The notes: generated by a model not told the origin, from the letters alone. 64,000 nt of DNA from Pseudomonas oryzae (GCF_900104805.1 NZ_LT629751.1:2647001-2711000); one strand, 5' to 3'. Positions 1-8,198 are shown, counted from the first letter of the stretch. Numbers and translations: made by a program.

Positions 1-159
1 GTCCATCAGGCCGGCGCGGGTGCGGATCGCCTCGTGGGCGTCGGCCAGGCTGGTGGCCTCGTAGGTCCAGGCGGTGCCCATGCCGTTCCAGTCTTCCAGC
101 TTGGAGCCCAGGGCACGATGACGTTCGGCCAGGACGGAAATGCGCCAGGAATTGGCCAT
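1..159 (-). CDS. GcvT-like (aminomethyltransferase-fold) protein, N-terminal part only
   Basis: Only the first 53 codons are inside the window; the gene runs off the left edge. It begins at an ATG at 159 preceded by a clear AAGGAG ribosome site. The peptide starts MANSWRISVLAERHRALGSK and continues with residues typical of the folate-binding GcvT/aminomethyltransferase family. Such proteins accompany haem-dependent oxidative N-demethylases, where they are thought to pass the released one-carbon unit to tetrahydrofolate. It follows the N-demethylase subunit gene on the same strand after about 160 bases. The family call rests on the short N-terminus plus context. Confidence 0.6.
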   Translation of the reverse strand, partial: MANSWRISVLAERHRALGSKLEDWNGMGTAWTYEATSLADAHEAIRTRAGLMD

Positions 160-317
160 GTCGTTCTCCTTGAGTTTTTTCGGGCGCGCGCCGGCCCATC
201 CGGTGCACGCAAGGCATTCGGTTGTTTTTTGGAGTCGCGGGGGATGAGGCCGGCTGCGGCCTATCCGGCAAGCGGTCGAGGGCTGGGCAACACGGCACGG
301 TCACCCACCCTGCGCGG

Positions 318-1346
318 CTACGCGGCGGCCTCGGCTTCGGGGTCGAAGCGGCTCAGCCAGTCGACCACCGTCTGCCGGTAGCGGGTCAGCCCCTTGTAGT
401 CGGCGATGGCATCGGGCAGACCGCGCAGCACGCGGTGCAGGCGGCAGGCCCAGGCCGGGTTGGTCGCCAGCTCGTCGAGGCTGATCAGGTAGGTGCGGAT
501 GCTGAACAGCAGCGCATTGCTGCGCGGCAGGCGCGCCATGTGCTGCAGCTCGACGCGCAGGTGCACCAGCTGGCCGACGTTGTCCGCCGTCACCAGGCCG
601 CGCTCGTGGCCCCACTCGTGGAAGGTCTCCGAGGAGGTATCCAGGCGCGGGTTGATGGTCATGGTCCAGTTCAGCCGGCGCACCGGGCGATCGACCTGGA
701 TGTTCAGCAGGTACTTCAGCGCGCGGTCGAACACGCCCAGCTGGTGGGCCATCGGCACCGGCGCGTGCCACTGCTTGAAGCTCATGCCGGCGTCGAAGGC
801 CAGCGACCAGTCGGCCGGGCCGGTGACGATGCCGGCGTCCATGTACAGGTCGCCGTCGCGCTGGTCGAGCAGGGCGAAATCGCCCTGCACCTGGCGGCCG
901 ATGTACTCCAGCGGCTCGTAGGGCAGGCTGTCGGCGTCGCCGAAGGTGAAACGCTGGCAGATGTCGAGGGCGAAGTTCTCCCAGGTCCACTGGTTGCCCT
1001 TGCGGGTCAGGCGGAAGTGCTCGGGATAGTCGGCGGCCAGGTGGGTCATCAGCATTTCCAGCGCGTCCCAGCAGGCGTCGTGCATGTGCGGCATGACCAC
1101 GAAACGCTGCGGGTCGCGGGCCAGCACGCGGGCACGCTCGGCGGTCTCCGAGCGGTAGTGCTCGTCGATGTCGAAGCAGTGCTCGAACACCGAGCCCGGC
1201 GCACCGGCGGTGGCCGGCTCGATGTTCACCGAGTACAGGTAATGGTCGTCGGGGAACGGGAAAGGGAAGCGGGCGATCGCCGCCGGGCTGTTGGCGAAGC
1301 TGAAATCGTCCCGGTAGCTTTCCAGCGGTTTGAGAGTGACGGGCAT
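318..1346 (-). CDS. Haem-dependent oxidative N-demethylase subunit (DUF3445 type, dimethylamine monooxygenase-like)
   Basis: This 342-residue protein resembles the DUF3445 / HODM alpha-subunit family. These enzymes oxidatively demethylate secondary amines such as dimethylamine, using electrons from a partner flavin/2Fe-2S reductase. The conserved family look includes an N-terminal segment rich in Phe and Pro, a WENFALDICQRF stretch and a central GPADWSLAFDAG region. The ATG at 1346 is preceded by GGAG at a suitable distance, whereas upstream in-frame sequence does not look coding. It lies between the reductase gene and a GcvT-like gene, all co-directional, as in dmm-type operons of methylamine-using bacteria. 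The exact amine substrate is inferred. Confidence 0.8.
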   Translation of the reverse strand: MPVTLKPLESYRDDFSFANSPAAIARFPFPFPDDHYLYSVNIEPATAGAPGSVFEHCFDIDEHYRSETAERARVLARDPQRFVVMPHMHDACWDALEMLMTHLAADYPEHFRLTRKGNQWTWENFALDICQRFTFGDADSLPYEPLEYIGRQVQGDFALLDQRDGDLYMDAGIVTGPADWSLAFDAGMSFKQWHAPVPMAHQLGVFDRALKYLLNIQVDRPVRRLNWTMTINPRLDTSSETFHEWGHERGLVTADNVGQLVHLRVELQHMARLPRSNALLFSIRTYLISLDELATNPAWACRLHRVLRGLPDAIADYKGLTRYRQTVVDWLSRFDPEAEAAA

Positions 1347-1390
1347 GACGGACTCCACGGATTCGGTTCGGGCCACAGGGCCGACGGGAA

Positions 1391-2350
1391 CTAGAGGTCG
1401 AGGACCAGGGTGCTGCCGGCGCAGCCGCGCGACACGCAGGGCATCAGCTGGTCGGCGCGTTCGGCCTCGGCAAGGAAGCTGTCGCGGTGCTCCACCGCGC
1501 CGCGCAGGTAGCGCGTCGCGCACTGGCCGCAGACGCCACCGCGGCACAGGCTGGGCACCGCCACGCCGGCCTGCTCGAGCGCCTCGAGCAGACTGAGGTC
1601 GGCCGCCACCTCGAGGCGCCGGCCGCTGCCGGCCAGGTCGGCGACGAAGGGCTCGGCCGGCGCACCGGCGCCCGGCGCCGCGCCAGCGAAGGCCTCCCAG
1701 TGCACCCGGCCCTGCGGCCAGCGCAGGCCCTGCGCCGCCTCACGCACGCCGTCGATCAGCCGCTGCGGGCCGCACACGTAGGCGTGGGTCGCCAGCGGCT
1801 GGTGGCGCAGCAGCGCGGTGAGCTCGAGGCGCTCGCCGGCACTGGCGTCGTAGGCGTGGAAGCGCGCGCCGAGGCGGGTGGCCAGCTCGTCGCGGTAGGC
1901 GTCGGTGAGACCGCCGCGACAGGCGTAGTGCAGCTCGAAGCTGGCGCCGCGGCGCTCCAGCTCGGCGATCTGGGCCAGGAACGGGGTGATGCCGATACCG
2001 CCGGCGATCAGCAGGTGATGGTGCGCCTGGGAGTTCAGGCCGAACAGGTTGGCCGGCGGCGACAGCTGCAGGCGGTCGCCCGCGGCGACCTGCTCGTGCA
2101 TGAAGCGCGAGCCGCCGCGCGAGTCTTCCTGCAGGCGCACGGCGATGCGGTAGCGCTGCGCGTCGGCCGGATCGCCGAGCAGCGAATAGGCGTTGCGCAG
2201 GGTGCGCCCCGCCGCCGGCATGTGCACCACCACATGGCTGCCGGCGGAGAAGCCGGGCAGCGCGCCGCCCTCGGCCTCGAAGGTGAATTCGCGCACCAGT
2301 GGGGTCAGCTGGCGCACCGCCGCCACCCGCACGTCGAGCAGTCCGTTCAT
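1391..2350 (-). CDS. PDR/VanB-type flavin and 2Fe-2S ferredoxin reductase
   Basis: This 319-residue cytosolic reductase would pass electrons from NAD(P)H to the N-demethylase. An FAD/FMN-binding beta-barrel lies in the first 100 residues (RNAYSLLG motif). A nucleotide-binding domain follows (IAGGIGITPFLAQ, then YVCGPQRLI). A C-terminal plant-type ferredoxin domain carries the CRGGVCGQC cluster ligands and a final Cys in LMPCVS. The ATG at 2350 overlaps the stop of the upstream subunit gene by four bases (ATGA), so the two are translationally coupled. Architecture is that of phthalate dioxygenase-reductase-like proteins. Pairing with the neighbouring demethylase is inferred from the operon. 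Confidence 0.85.
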   Translation of the reverse strand: MNGLLDVRVAAVRQLTPLVREFTFEAEGGALPGFSAGSHVVVHMPAAGRTLRNAYSLLGDPADAQRYRIAVRLQEDSRGGSRFMHEQVAAGDRLQLSPPANLFGLNSQAHHHLLIAGGIGITPFLAQIAELERRGASFELHYACRGGLTDAYRDELATRLGARFHAYDASAGERLELTALLRHQPLATHAYVCGPQRLIDGVREAAQGLRWPQGRVHWEAFAGAAPGAGAPAEPFVADLAGSGRRLEVAADLSLLEALEQAGVAVPSLCRGGVCGQCATRYLRGAVEHRDSFLAEAERADQLMPCVSRGCAGSTLVLDL

Positions 2351-2907
2351 GCCTTGTCCTCCGCGTAAGGCTGGTCCGGGTTCAGGCAGACGCCCATGTA
2401 GGCGCCCAGGCGACGCGAGAAGTGCTCGCGTACCAGGAGCTGCACGCCACAGTGGCGGCAGGCGACTTCCTGCTCGCTGCCGATGGTCTGCAGGGTGGCG
2501 CAGTGCACGCAGTACAGTTCGCGCCGGCTGCCGGTCTTGATCAGCTCGATCTCCTCGGCGAGCAGGCCGCTGTTGCGCGCCAGCCGATAGATGCGCCAGG
2601 CGAAGGCCTCGTCGCCGCACACGTACACCCGGCTGCCCACCGGCGCGGTGGACAGCAGGGTGAGCACACGCACCTCGAGCAGATCGGTACTGCCGCAGCC
2701 GCGCTGGCCGTCGGCCCAGGGCGCCTCGCCGCGCAGGGCGACCAGCTCCACCGGCTGGCCATCGGCGCCCAGCTGCCCGTACAGCTGGGCAGCCTCCGCC
2801 AGTCCGGCATCCTGGAGCACCAGCAGGCGTCGCCCGCTGGCCAGGATGGAAATCTCCGGTGCATACACCGGCGTACTGGGCATCGCGCCCGTCACTTCGC
2901 CACTCAT
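2347..2907 (-). CDS. DmmA-family small subunit with zinc-ribbon-like cysteines
   Basis: This 186-residue protein is the first gene of the amine-oxidation operon. It resembles the small subunit annotated as DmmA family in dimethylamine monooxygenases. A nucleotide-fold-like middle (RVYVCGDEAFAWRI) is followed by four cysteines in two CxxC pairs (YCVHCATL, ACRHCGVQ), suggesting a zinc ribbon or rubredoxin-like site. The ATG at 2907 has GGAGGGG upstream; a TTG two codons earlier is a poorer start. Its stop overlaps the reductase start. A sigma-54-type promoter lies about 100 bases upstream. Its precise role in the complex is not known to me. Confidence 0.7.
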   Translation of the reverse strand: MSGEVTGAMPSTPVYAPEISILASGRRLLVLQDAGLAEAAQLYGQLGADGQPVELVALRGEAPWADGQRGCGSTDLLEVRVLTLLSTAPVGSRVYVCGDEAFAWRIYRLARNSGLLAEEIELIKTGSRRELYCVHCATLQTIGSEQEVACRHCGVQLLVREHFSRRLGAYMGVCLNPDQPYAEDKA

Positions 2908-3371
2908 CCGCAACCCCTCCCCTGCCCCGCCGCAGTCGCGGGCCGGAGCTCGGCGCGCAGCGGTTAAGATTACTCAAAAGAACATTTTGTTCCTTATGGG
3001 AAAGCATGTTGCGTGCCAGAAAATTTCAACCTGTTGATTTACAAGGATTTGTTTTATTGCTGCGCAGGGGCATGGCCCACACGCTGGCCATCCGCCAGCC
3101 AGCGCCTGCACAACCGCGGGGCAGGCCGGCCTGTTTCGGGGCAACGCACGGCGGCGCGGGATATGGACCGGGCAGCGGCAGGAGTACGGGAGACAGGCAG
3201 ATGGCAGCATCGAGCATGCCGTGAGTGGCCGCACGCGGAGTGCGTCTGGACGACGCGAAAGTGCCCCGCCGCGACGCGGCAAAGCAGGAGAGAGGGAGGA
3301 AAAGCGGAGGGCTGCCGGGCAACCCGGCGGGAAGCCGCCGCGCCAGCGGGGCGCGGCGACGGGAGCGATGC
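2908..3371. other. Intergenic region, 464 bases
   Basis: This gap holds the sigma-54 promoter at 3003-3018. The part from about 2960 to 3060 is markedly AT-rich compared with the rest. The half nearer the 3372 gene is GC-rich, with short inverted repeats such as GCCGGG-CAA-CCCGGC near 3312, possibly 3' structure for the next minus-strand gene. I see no convincing gene in it. Confidence 0.6.
3003..3018 (-). promoter_or_regulatory. Sigma-54 (-24/-12) promoter of the N-demethylase operon
   Basis: On the minus strand the sequence reads TGGCACGCAACATGCT. This matches TGGCACG-N4-TTGCW with one mismatch and the exact 11-base GG-to-GC spacing. It sits in a locally AT-rich stretch. Transcription would start near 2992, about 85 bases before the first gene. 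Sigma-54 control fits use of methylated amines as nitrogen sources. The activator (NtrC or a local one) is not identified; no TGT-N10-ACA NifA site was noted here. Confidence 0.75.
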
Positions 3372-3917
3372 TTACTGCGCCTCGCCCTCGGCCTGCGACT
3401 CGGCCAGCAGGGTCTCGTAGGCCGGTGCGGCGTAGATGCCGACTGCCACGGCCAGCTCCAGCACGCGCGCCAGGTCGGCGCTGTAGACCAGCACCACCTG
3501 CAGTTCGTCGTCGAGCGGCTCGCTGAAATCGACCAGCACGTAGCCGCCCTTCTCCGGGTACAGCGCGCTCATCTGCACCTGGATGCGGCGCAGCTGGGAG
3601 AGCAGGTCGGACTTGGCCAACTGCTTGGCGGTCAGCACGAAGGGCACGTCCGGGCCGAACGAGGAGCGGATCTGCTCGAACAGCTGCTCGCCGTCGTCGG
3701 CCTGGAACAGCACGGTGTCCGGCAGGCTGCCGACCACCACCCACTCGCCGAGCGGGATGGGGAAATCGTCGTCGTAGTTGACGTCCGGATTGGCGGCGAG
3801 GAACGCCTGCGGATCGGCGTAGGCCTGGGCGGCCTCGTCGGCGATGCGCGCGATGTCCTCGTCGCGCATGCAGCCGGAACTGATCAGGGTGATCAGCTCG
3901 ACGAGCTGGTCTTTCAT
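3372..3917 (-). CDS. Conserved-looking acidic protein of unknown function
   Basis: This 181-residue protein is acidic and soluble, with no signal peptide or membrane span. It starts at an ATG at 3917 preceded by AGGA at seven bases. Recognisable features are only general: an N-terminal helical region (MKDQLVELITLISSG), a middle with many Asp residues (NPDVNYDDDFPIPLGEW), and an alternating strand/helix C-terminal half. I do not recognise the family. It lies alone between the N-demethylase promoter and hisN. Coding potential is supported by strong third-position GC, a good ribosome site and no competing frame. Confidence 0.6.
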   Translation of the reverse strand: MKDQLVELITLISSGCMRDEDIARIADEAAQAYADPQAFLAANPDVNYDDDFPIPLGEWVVVGSLPDTVLFQADDGEQLFEQIRSSFGPDVPFVLTAKQLAKSDLLSQLRRIQVQMSALYPEKGGYVLVDFSEPLDDELQVVLVYSADLARVLELAVAVGIYAAPAYETLLAESQAEGEAQ

Positions 3918-4091
3918 GGGGAGATCCTGTGAGACGGGAAGTGTCGCGGCATTGTCGCCGATGCGGCTGCGCATGGCTAACGCCGCCGGTTGCGCGTAGC
4001 GCTCCAGCGCCGGGCGGCTGGCATGGGGCGCGCCCATGATCGCGTCCTGCTCGGAGCGGCCGGCGGCCATGCCGAGCGCGGGGCGGATGCG

Positions 4092-4117
4092 ACGAGGCCG
4101 CCCGCGGGCGGCCTCGT
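4092..4117 (-). terminator. Perfect 13-bp GC-rich hairpin downstream of hisN
   Basis: ACGAGGCCGCCCG at 4092-4104 is followed at once by its exact reverse complement at 4105-4117. It lies 23 bases beyond the hisN stop on the minus strand. There is no T-run, so it may be a processing or stability structure, or a terminator of weak intrinsic type. Confidence 0.5.
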
Positions 4118-4139
4118 GGGGCGGCGGCAGACGCGCGCC

Positions 4140-4931
4140 TCAGGCGGCGTGGCGCAGCAGCTCGATCAGTTGGGCGTGCAGTTGCGGGTCGCCGCAGGCG
4201 ATCACCGCACCGCCGTTCTGCGCCGAGCCGCCGTCCCACGCGGTCACCACGCCGCCGGCGCCCTCGACGATGGGCATCAGCGCCTGGATGTCGTAGGGCT
4301 GCAGGCTGGCCTCGACGATGGCGTCGACGAAGCCCGAGGCGAGCATGCAGTAGGCGTAGCAGTCGCCGCCGAAGCGCAGCAGCTGGGCCTGGGCGGCCAC
4401 CGCGTCGAAGGCCTGGCGCCGCGCCGGGGTGTCGAACATGTCCGGGGTGGTGCACATCAGCCGGGCGCTGGCGAGGCTGGCGCAGGCGCGGGTCTGCAGC
4501 GCGTCGCCGTTGCGCCAGGCGCCGGCCGGGGTGCCGACGTAGCGCTCGCCGGTGAACGGCTGGTTCATCACCCCGAGCAGCGGCCGCTGGCCGTCGTTGA
4601 GGGCGATCAGCGTGCCCCACAGCGGCAGGCCGGTGATGAAGGCGCGGGTGCCGTCGATGGGGTCGAGCACCCAGGTCAGCGCGCTGCTGCCGGCGGTGGC
4701 TTCCTCCTCCTCGCCGAGGATGCCGTGCTCGGGGTAGCGCGCGCGGATCAGCTCGCGCATGGCCCGCTCGGCGGCCTTGTCGGCCGCGGTGACCGGATCG
4801 TAAAGCCGGCCGCCCTTGTCCTCCACCGCCAGCGGGGCGCGGAAGTAGGGCTGGATGGCGGCGGCCGCGGCGTCGGCCAGTTGCTCGGCGAAGGCCTGGT
4901 ACTCGGCGAGTTGCTCTGCGCTCAGGGACAT
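4140..4931 (-). CDS. hisN: Inositol-monophosphatase-family phosphatase, probable histidinol-phosphatase
   Basis: This 263-residue enzyme of the Mg2+-dependent IMPase superfamily carries the standard metal-binding motifs in order. These are the DPVTAADKAAE region near residue 45, GEEEE near 73, WVLDPIDGTRAF near 87, and a C-terminal QPYDIQALMPIVEGAGG motif. The protein closest in length and motif wording is HisN-type histidinol-phosphatase, which makes histidinol from its phosphate. A generic inositol or sugar phosphatase is possible. The ATG at 4931 follows AGGTGA. The gene is monocistronic here and diverges from a NYN-domain gene. Confidence 0.75.
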   Translation of the reverse strand: MSLSAEQLAEYQAFAEQLADAAAAAIQPYFRAPLAVEDKGGRLYDPVTAADKAAERAMRELIRARYPEHGILGEEEEATAGSSALTWVLDPIDGTRAFITGLPLWGTLIALNDGQRPLLGVMNQPFTGERYVGTPAGAWRNGDALQTRACASLASARLMCTTPDMFDTPARRQAFDAVAAQAQLLRFGGDCYAYCMLASGFVDAIVEASLQPYDIQALMPIVEGAGGVVTAWDGGSAQNGGAVIACGDPQLHAQLIELLRHAA

Positions 4932-5129
4932 CGGATATCACCTAGGTTGGGCGTGAAGGTGGCGATCATAGCCACAAGCGCGCTGGCTGTGGCAGGGCGA
5001 TCTTCGTTATCCCAGGAGGGTTGCACTGCCTGGGCCGGCCGCTTACCGTCAGGCGCCAAGGGGTCCGTTGCCCGGATCGCGCACAGGAAGACAGGCTCTG
5101 CGACGGAGCGCCGAGAACAAGGACAGAAA

Positions 5130-5792
5130 TTGAAGACGAACTACGTGCTGGTCGACTACGAGAATGTGCAGGTCAAGTCGCTCGACCTGCTGCGCGAGGA
5201 ACACTTCCGCGTGACGGTGTTTCTGGGGCCGAAGAACACCCGCCTGCCGGTCGAGCTGGTGCTGGCCATGCAGCAACTGGGCGACCGCGCCGAATATGTC
5301 CAGCTGGAGACGCCGGGCAGCAACGCGCTCGATTTCCACATCGCCTATTACCTGGGAGCACTGGCCAAGGAAGATCCCGCCGGTTTCTTCCACATCATTT
5401 CCAAGGACACGGGGTTCGACCCGCTGATCAAGCACCTCAAGGCCAAGAAGATATTTTCCTCCCGTTCCGAGTCGATCGAGGAAATGCCCTGCTTCGCCCA
5501 GCTGGAAAGCAAACCGACACCGCCCACCGAGGCGCAAGCAACGGCGACAAAGGCCCCGCTGCAACAGGCCAGCGGCAGCGTGGACGAGTTGATCCGGGTG
5601 GCGGTCGACGACCTCATCCGGCGCAAGGCCTCCAAGCCGCGAACCGCCAAGACCCTGCTAAACACCATCCATGCCAAGTGCGGCAAGCAGCGCCCCCTCA
5701 CCGAGATCGAGGCGGTCTACCAGGGGCTGCTGAAGCGCGGCTACGTGCGGGTGGAGGGCGCCAAGGTTACCTATGCGCTGCCCGGCGCATAG
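5130..5792 (+). CDS. NYN/PIN-like nuclease-fold protein with C-terminal helical domain
   Basis: This 220-residue protein has an N-terminal NYN (PIN-like) domain. The VLVDYENVQ motif near residue 6 gives the first acidic residues. A central SNALDFHIAYYLG and a later SKDTGFDPLI carry further acidic positions of the putative metal site. A linker rich in Pro, Thr and Ala (about 135-160) leads to a helical C-terminal module (about 160-220) that could bind nucleic acid. The likely start is a TTG at 5130 with AAGGA upstream; no ATG fits the domain boundary. NYN proteins are usually RNases, but the target here is unknown. It diverges from hisN. Confidence 0.7.
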   Translation: MKTNYVLVDYENVQVKSLDLLREEHFRVTVFLGPKNTRLPVELVLAMQQLGDRAEYVQLETPGSNALDFHIAYYLGALAKEDPAGFFHIISKDTGFDPLIKHLKAKKIFSSRSESIEEMPCFAQLESKPTPPTEAQATATKAPLQQASGSVDELIRVAVDDLIRRKASKPRTAKTLLNTIHAKCGKQRPLTEIEAVYQGLLKRGYVRVEGAKVTYALPGA

Positions 5793-5874
5793 GAATCCCT
5801 GACGGACTGCCGCCTTCCCGGGACGTGCAGTCCTGCGTGTCTGCAGCCCGGATCGACTCCCCAGGAGCCACCCC

Positions 5875-6381
5875 ATGTTCATCGCCCACCTGCCGTCCGG
5901 CTACATCCTGGCCTCGCTGCTGCTGAAGCGCGCCGGGCGGCATTCCGTACTGCCCCGCACGCTCATGCTGGCCGGCATCCTCGGTGCCGTGGCGCCCGAC
6001 TTCGACATGCTCTACTTCTATCTGGTCGACAATCGGCAGACCCACCACCACCGCTATTTCGTGCACTGGCCCATTCTCTGGTTCGGCCTGGCGCTGGCCT
6101 GCCTGCTCTGGCGGCGAATAGCCGCGAGATCCGGGTGGCCCATCGTCGCCCTGGTTTTCAGCCTGGGCGGCATCCTCCATCTGCTGCTGGACAGTTTCGT
6201 CGGCGATATCTGGTGGCTGGCGCCCTTCGTCGACCAGCCTTTCGCCCTGTTCAGCGTCCCGGCCCTGTTCAAGCCCTGGTGGCTGAACTTCATCCTGCAC
6301 TGGTCCTTCGCGGTCGAACTGGCTGTCTGGCTGTGGGCGTTGCTCATCCATCGCCGGCGTGCCAGCCGGGAACCTTTATGA
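5875..6381 (+). CDS. Inner-membrane metal-dependent hydrolase (YdjM/DUF457-like)
   Basis: This 168-residue protein has four to five hydrophobic helices. It also carries the polar motifs typical of the LexA-regulated, membrane-bound predicted metal hydrolase family: HLPSGY near the start, APDFDMLYFYL near 40, THHHRYFVHW near 55, and HLLLDSF near 100. The conserved His and Asp residues probably bind metal at the membrane face. The ATG at 5875 follows CAGGAG. It trails the NYN gene by about 80 bases on the same strand and ends tail to tail with lrv. The substrate is unknown. Confidence 0.75.
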   Translation: MFIAHLPSGYILASLLLKRAGRHSVLPRTLMLAGILGAVAPDFDMLYFYLVDNRQTHHHRYFVHWPILWFGLALACLLWRRIAARSGWPIVALVFSLGGILHLLLDSFVGDIWWLAPFVDQPFALFSVPALFKPWWLNFILHWSFAVELAVWLWALLIHRRRASREPL

Positions 6382-6418
6382 GCAGCCCAAGTGGCGGACA
6401 GGCGAAAGTGCCTGCCCC

Positions 6419-7150
6419 CTACCCCAACCGCTCCCCGATCGCCGCCCGCACCTCCGGGTCCTGCTCGTCCAGCGTGCGCAGCGCCTCCAGCGGCGCGTTC
6501 TCCACCGCCGCCAGGCGTACCGTCCAGTCGGGGTCGTGGAGCATTTGCACCACATCCTCGCCGTGCAGGCGCGAGGCGACGATGCGGCGGATTTCCGGTT
6601 CGGGGTCGTCGATCATCAACCCCAGGCTGATCTCCGGCAGGCGCCGGGCGACCAGCTTGCGCACCTGGCGGTCGTCGTCGCGGATGAAGCGGAACAGCCG
6701 GCCCGGGGCGATGCGCTGGACCACGTAGGCGCGCACCAGGTAGTCGCGGTCGGCGGCCATCTGCTCGAGCAGCTCGACCGGCAGGCGGTCGGCCACGGTG
6801 ATGCGCACCTCGCGGTCCTCGTCCTGCATCAGCAGGTACAACTGCTCGCGCGGCAGGCGATAGGCCACCGCGCGGCGCACCGCTTCGTCGCTGTCGCGCA
6901 CCAGGGAGGGCAACGCCTCCAGCGGCGCGTAGCGCACGGCGATGGCGCGCCGCTCCCAGAACGGGTCGGCCAGGTACTGCACGGCGAGCTGCGGGTTGTT
7001 GCGGAAGAAGCGGTCGATCTGCCGGCCGCTCTCCACCGCCACGCAGGCATCGCCCGGCGTGCAGCGCCCGGTCAGCAGCAGGTTGCGGCGGAAGCTGCAT
7101 TGCAGGCAGTCGCCGAGCGGGGTGTGGTCCTGGCCCTGGTCGTCGAACAT
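6419..7150 (-). CDS. lrv: Leucine-rich-variant (LRV) repeat protein with N-terminal Fe-S motif
   Basis: This 243-residue protein is made mostly of short helical LRV repeats of about 24 residues (units like DPFWERRAIAVRYAP, DSDEAVRRAVAYRLP, DREVRITVADRLP). They follow a small N-terminal domain with four cysteines (DCLQC, later GRC and DAC). In Azotobacter vinelandii an LRV protein of this build with a 4Fe-4S cluster is encoded between nifY and nifE. Here it is the last gene of nifHDKTY-orf-lrv, and no nifE follows. The ATG at 7150 has GAGG at five bases; an upstream in-frame TTG overlaps the preceding gene and is less likely. Its molecular role is unknown. Confidence 0.85.
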   Translation of the reverse strand: MFDDQGQDHTPLGDCLQCSFRRNLLLTGRCTPGDACVAVESGRQIDRFFRNNPQLAVQYLADPFWERRAIAVRYAPLEALPSLVRDSDEAVRRAVAYRLPREQLYLLMQDEDREVRITVADRLPVELLEQMAADRDYLVRAYVVQRIAPGRLFRFIRDDDRQVRKLVARRLPEISLGLMIDDPEPEIRRIVASRLHGEDVVQMLHDPDWTVRLAAVENAPLEALRTLDEQDPEVRAAIGERLG

Positions 7151-7157
7151 GCGCACC

Positions 7158-7427
7158 TCAATCGGCAATGACTTCGGCCAGCACCACGCCGGAGGCCGCT
7201 GCGCAGTCGTTGGTGAGCACCGAGCAGTGGGCGCTGGAGTTGACCAGGTAGAGGTTGAAACGCGGTCGCTCGACCAGCGGCCGGGCGTTGACCACGATGT
7301 CGTCGTCCATGCACCAAGTGAAGTGCACGCCGGGGTGGGCGCTGCGCAGGCTGGCGATCAGGGCGTCGTCGAGCACGCCCTCCTCGGCCCGACGGATGAC
7401 GTCGTCGAGTAGTTTCTGGCTGATCAT
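7158..7427 (-). CDS. Small nif-cluster protein (DUF6129-like)
   Basis: This 89-residue soluble protein sits between nifY and lrv, the position of a small conserved open reading frame in other gammaproteobacterial nif clusters. It starts with a helical MISQKLLDDVIRRAEEG, has a central VHFTWCMDDDIV and ends with a strand-rich tail. The ATG at 7427 is chosen because upstream codons enter nifY's end region and lack a ribosome site. It is very probably cotranscribed from the nifH promoter. Function is unknown; context suggests an accessory role in nitrogenase maturation. Confidence 0.75.
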   Translation of the reverse strand: MISQKLLDDVIRRAEEGVLDDALIASLRSAHPGVHFTWCMDDDIVVNARPLVERPRFNLYLVNSSAHCSVLTNDCAAASGVVLAEVIAD

Positions 7428-7450
7428 GGCTGGGTCCTCGTCGGTAACTG

Positions 7451-8194
7451 TCAAAGCCCGCTATCGGGGGTGAAGCGCACGCGCCGCACCGGCTCGGCGC
7501 CCATGACCTTGGCCAGCCAGGGCGGCGGCAGGGTCGCCAGCACCCGCTGCAGCTCCTCGACGAGCTCGCGCGCCGGCAGCGCGCGGGGCTGCTTGATCGG
7601 GTGCACGCCGGCGCGGATCACCTTGGCCGCGGCCGGGCCGCCGATGCTGAGGGTGTAGAGCAGCTGGCAATCGTGAATGAGTTCGGCGCGCAGGGCATAA
7701 CGGTCGTCGTCCTCGGTCGCCGGGGCGGGTTCGCGGATGGCGATCAGCCGGCTGGCGTGCGGGGAGATCTGGTAGATGAGGAAGCGCGCACAGCCGCCGA
7801 ATCTGCCGTCCATGCGCTCGCCGCCATCGGAGGCGCAGGCGATGCGCACCGAGTCCTCGAACTCGCCGTCGCGGTAGCCCTGCGGCACCGGCAGCGGATC
7901 CTCCGGCATGCTCACCCCGCGGCCCTTGAGCAGGCCGAGGGCGCTGTGCAGCTGGCGCTCGCCGATCAGCGGCAGCTCGCCGCCGGGCGGCACGCTTTCC
8001 TGCAGGCGCGCGTACAGCCGCGAGGCGCGCAGCTTGCGCAGGCGGGCCTCGGTGATGGGTTCGCCGACCGCGGCGATCACCGCGCGCAGCAGGTGTGCGG
8101 TGTCGACGCCCTTGAGCGTGCGCGCCGCCAGGGCGATCCGCAGGGCCAGGTGGCCCGGCAGCTGCGCATGCCTGGAAACGGGAGGCGCGCTCAC
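7451..8194 (-). CDS. nifY: NifY, nitrogenase accessory protein
   Basis: This 247-residue protein has a helical N-terminal half and a C-terminal NifX/NifY FeMo-cofactor-binding domain (about 110-225; SIGGPAAAKVIRAGVHPI near 190). NifY and NafY proteins hold apo-dinitrogenase open and carry cofactor. At the site where NafY has a cofactor-ligating His in a DGHFG motif, this protein reads DGRFGGC. The His is therefore replaced by Arg, while a nearby Cys remains. The start is a GTG at 8194, just after the nifT stop at 8199; no upstream ATG exists. It is the fifth gene of the nifHDKTY unit. Confidence 0.9.
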   Translation of the reverse strand: MSAPPVSRHAQLPGHLALRIALAARTLKGVDTAHLLRAVIAAVGEPITEARLRKLRASRLYARLQESVPPGGELPLIGERQLHSALGLLKGRGVSMPEDPLPVPQGYRDGEFEDSVRIACASDGGERMDGRFGGCARFLIYQISPHASRLIAIREPAPATEDDDRYALRAELIHDCQLLYTLSIGGPAAAKVIRAGVHPIKQPRALPARELVEELQRVLATLPPPWLAKVMGAEPVRRVRFTPDSGL

Positions 8195-8198
8195 GATC

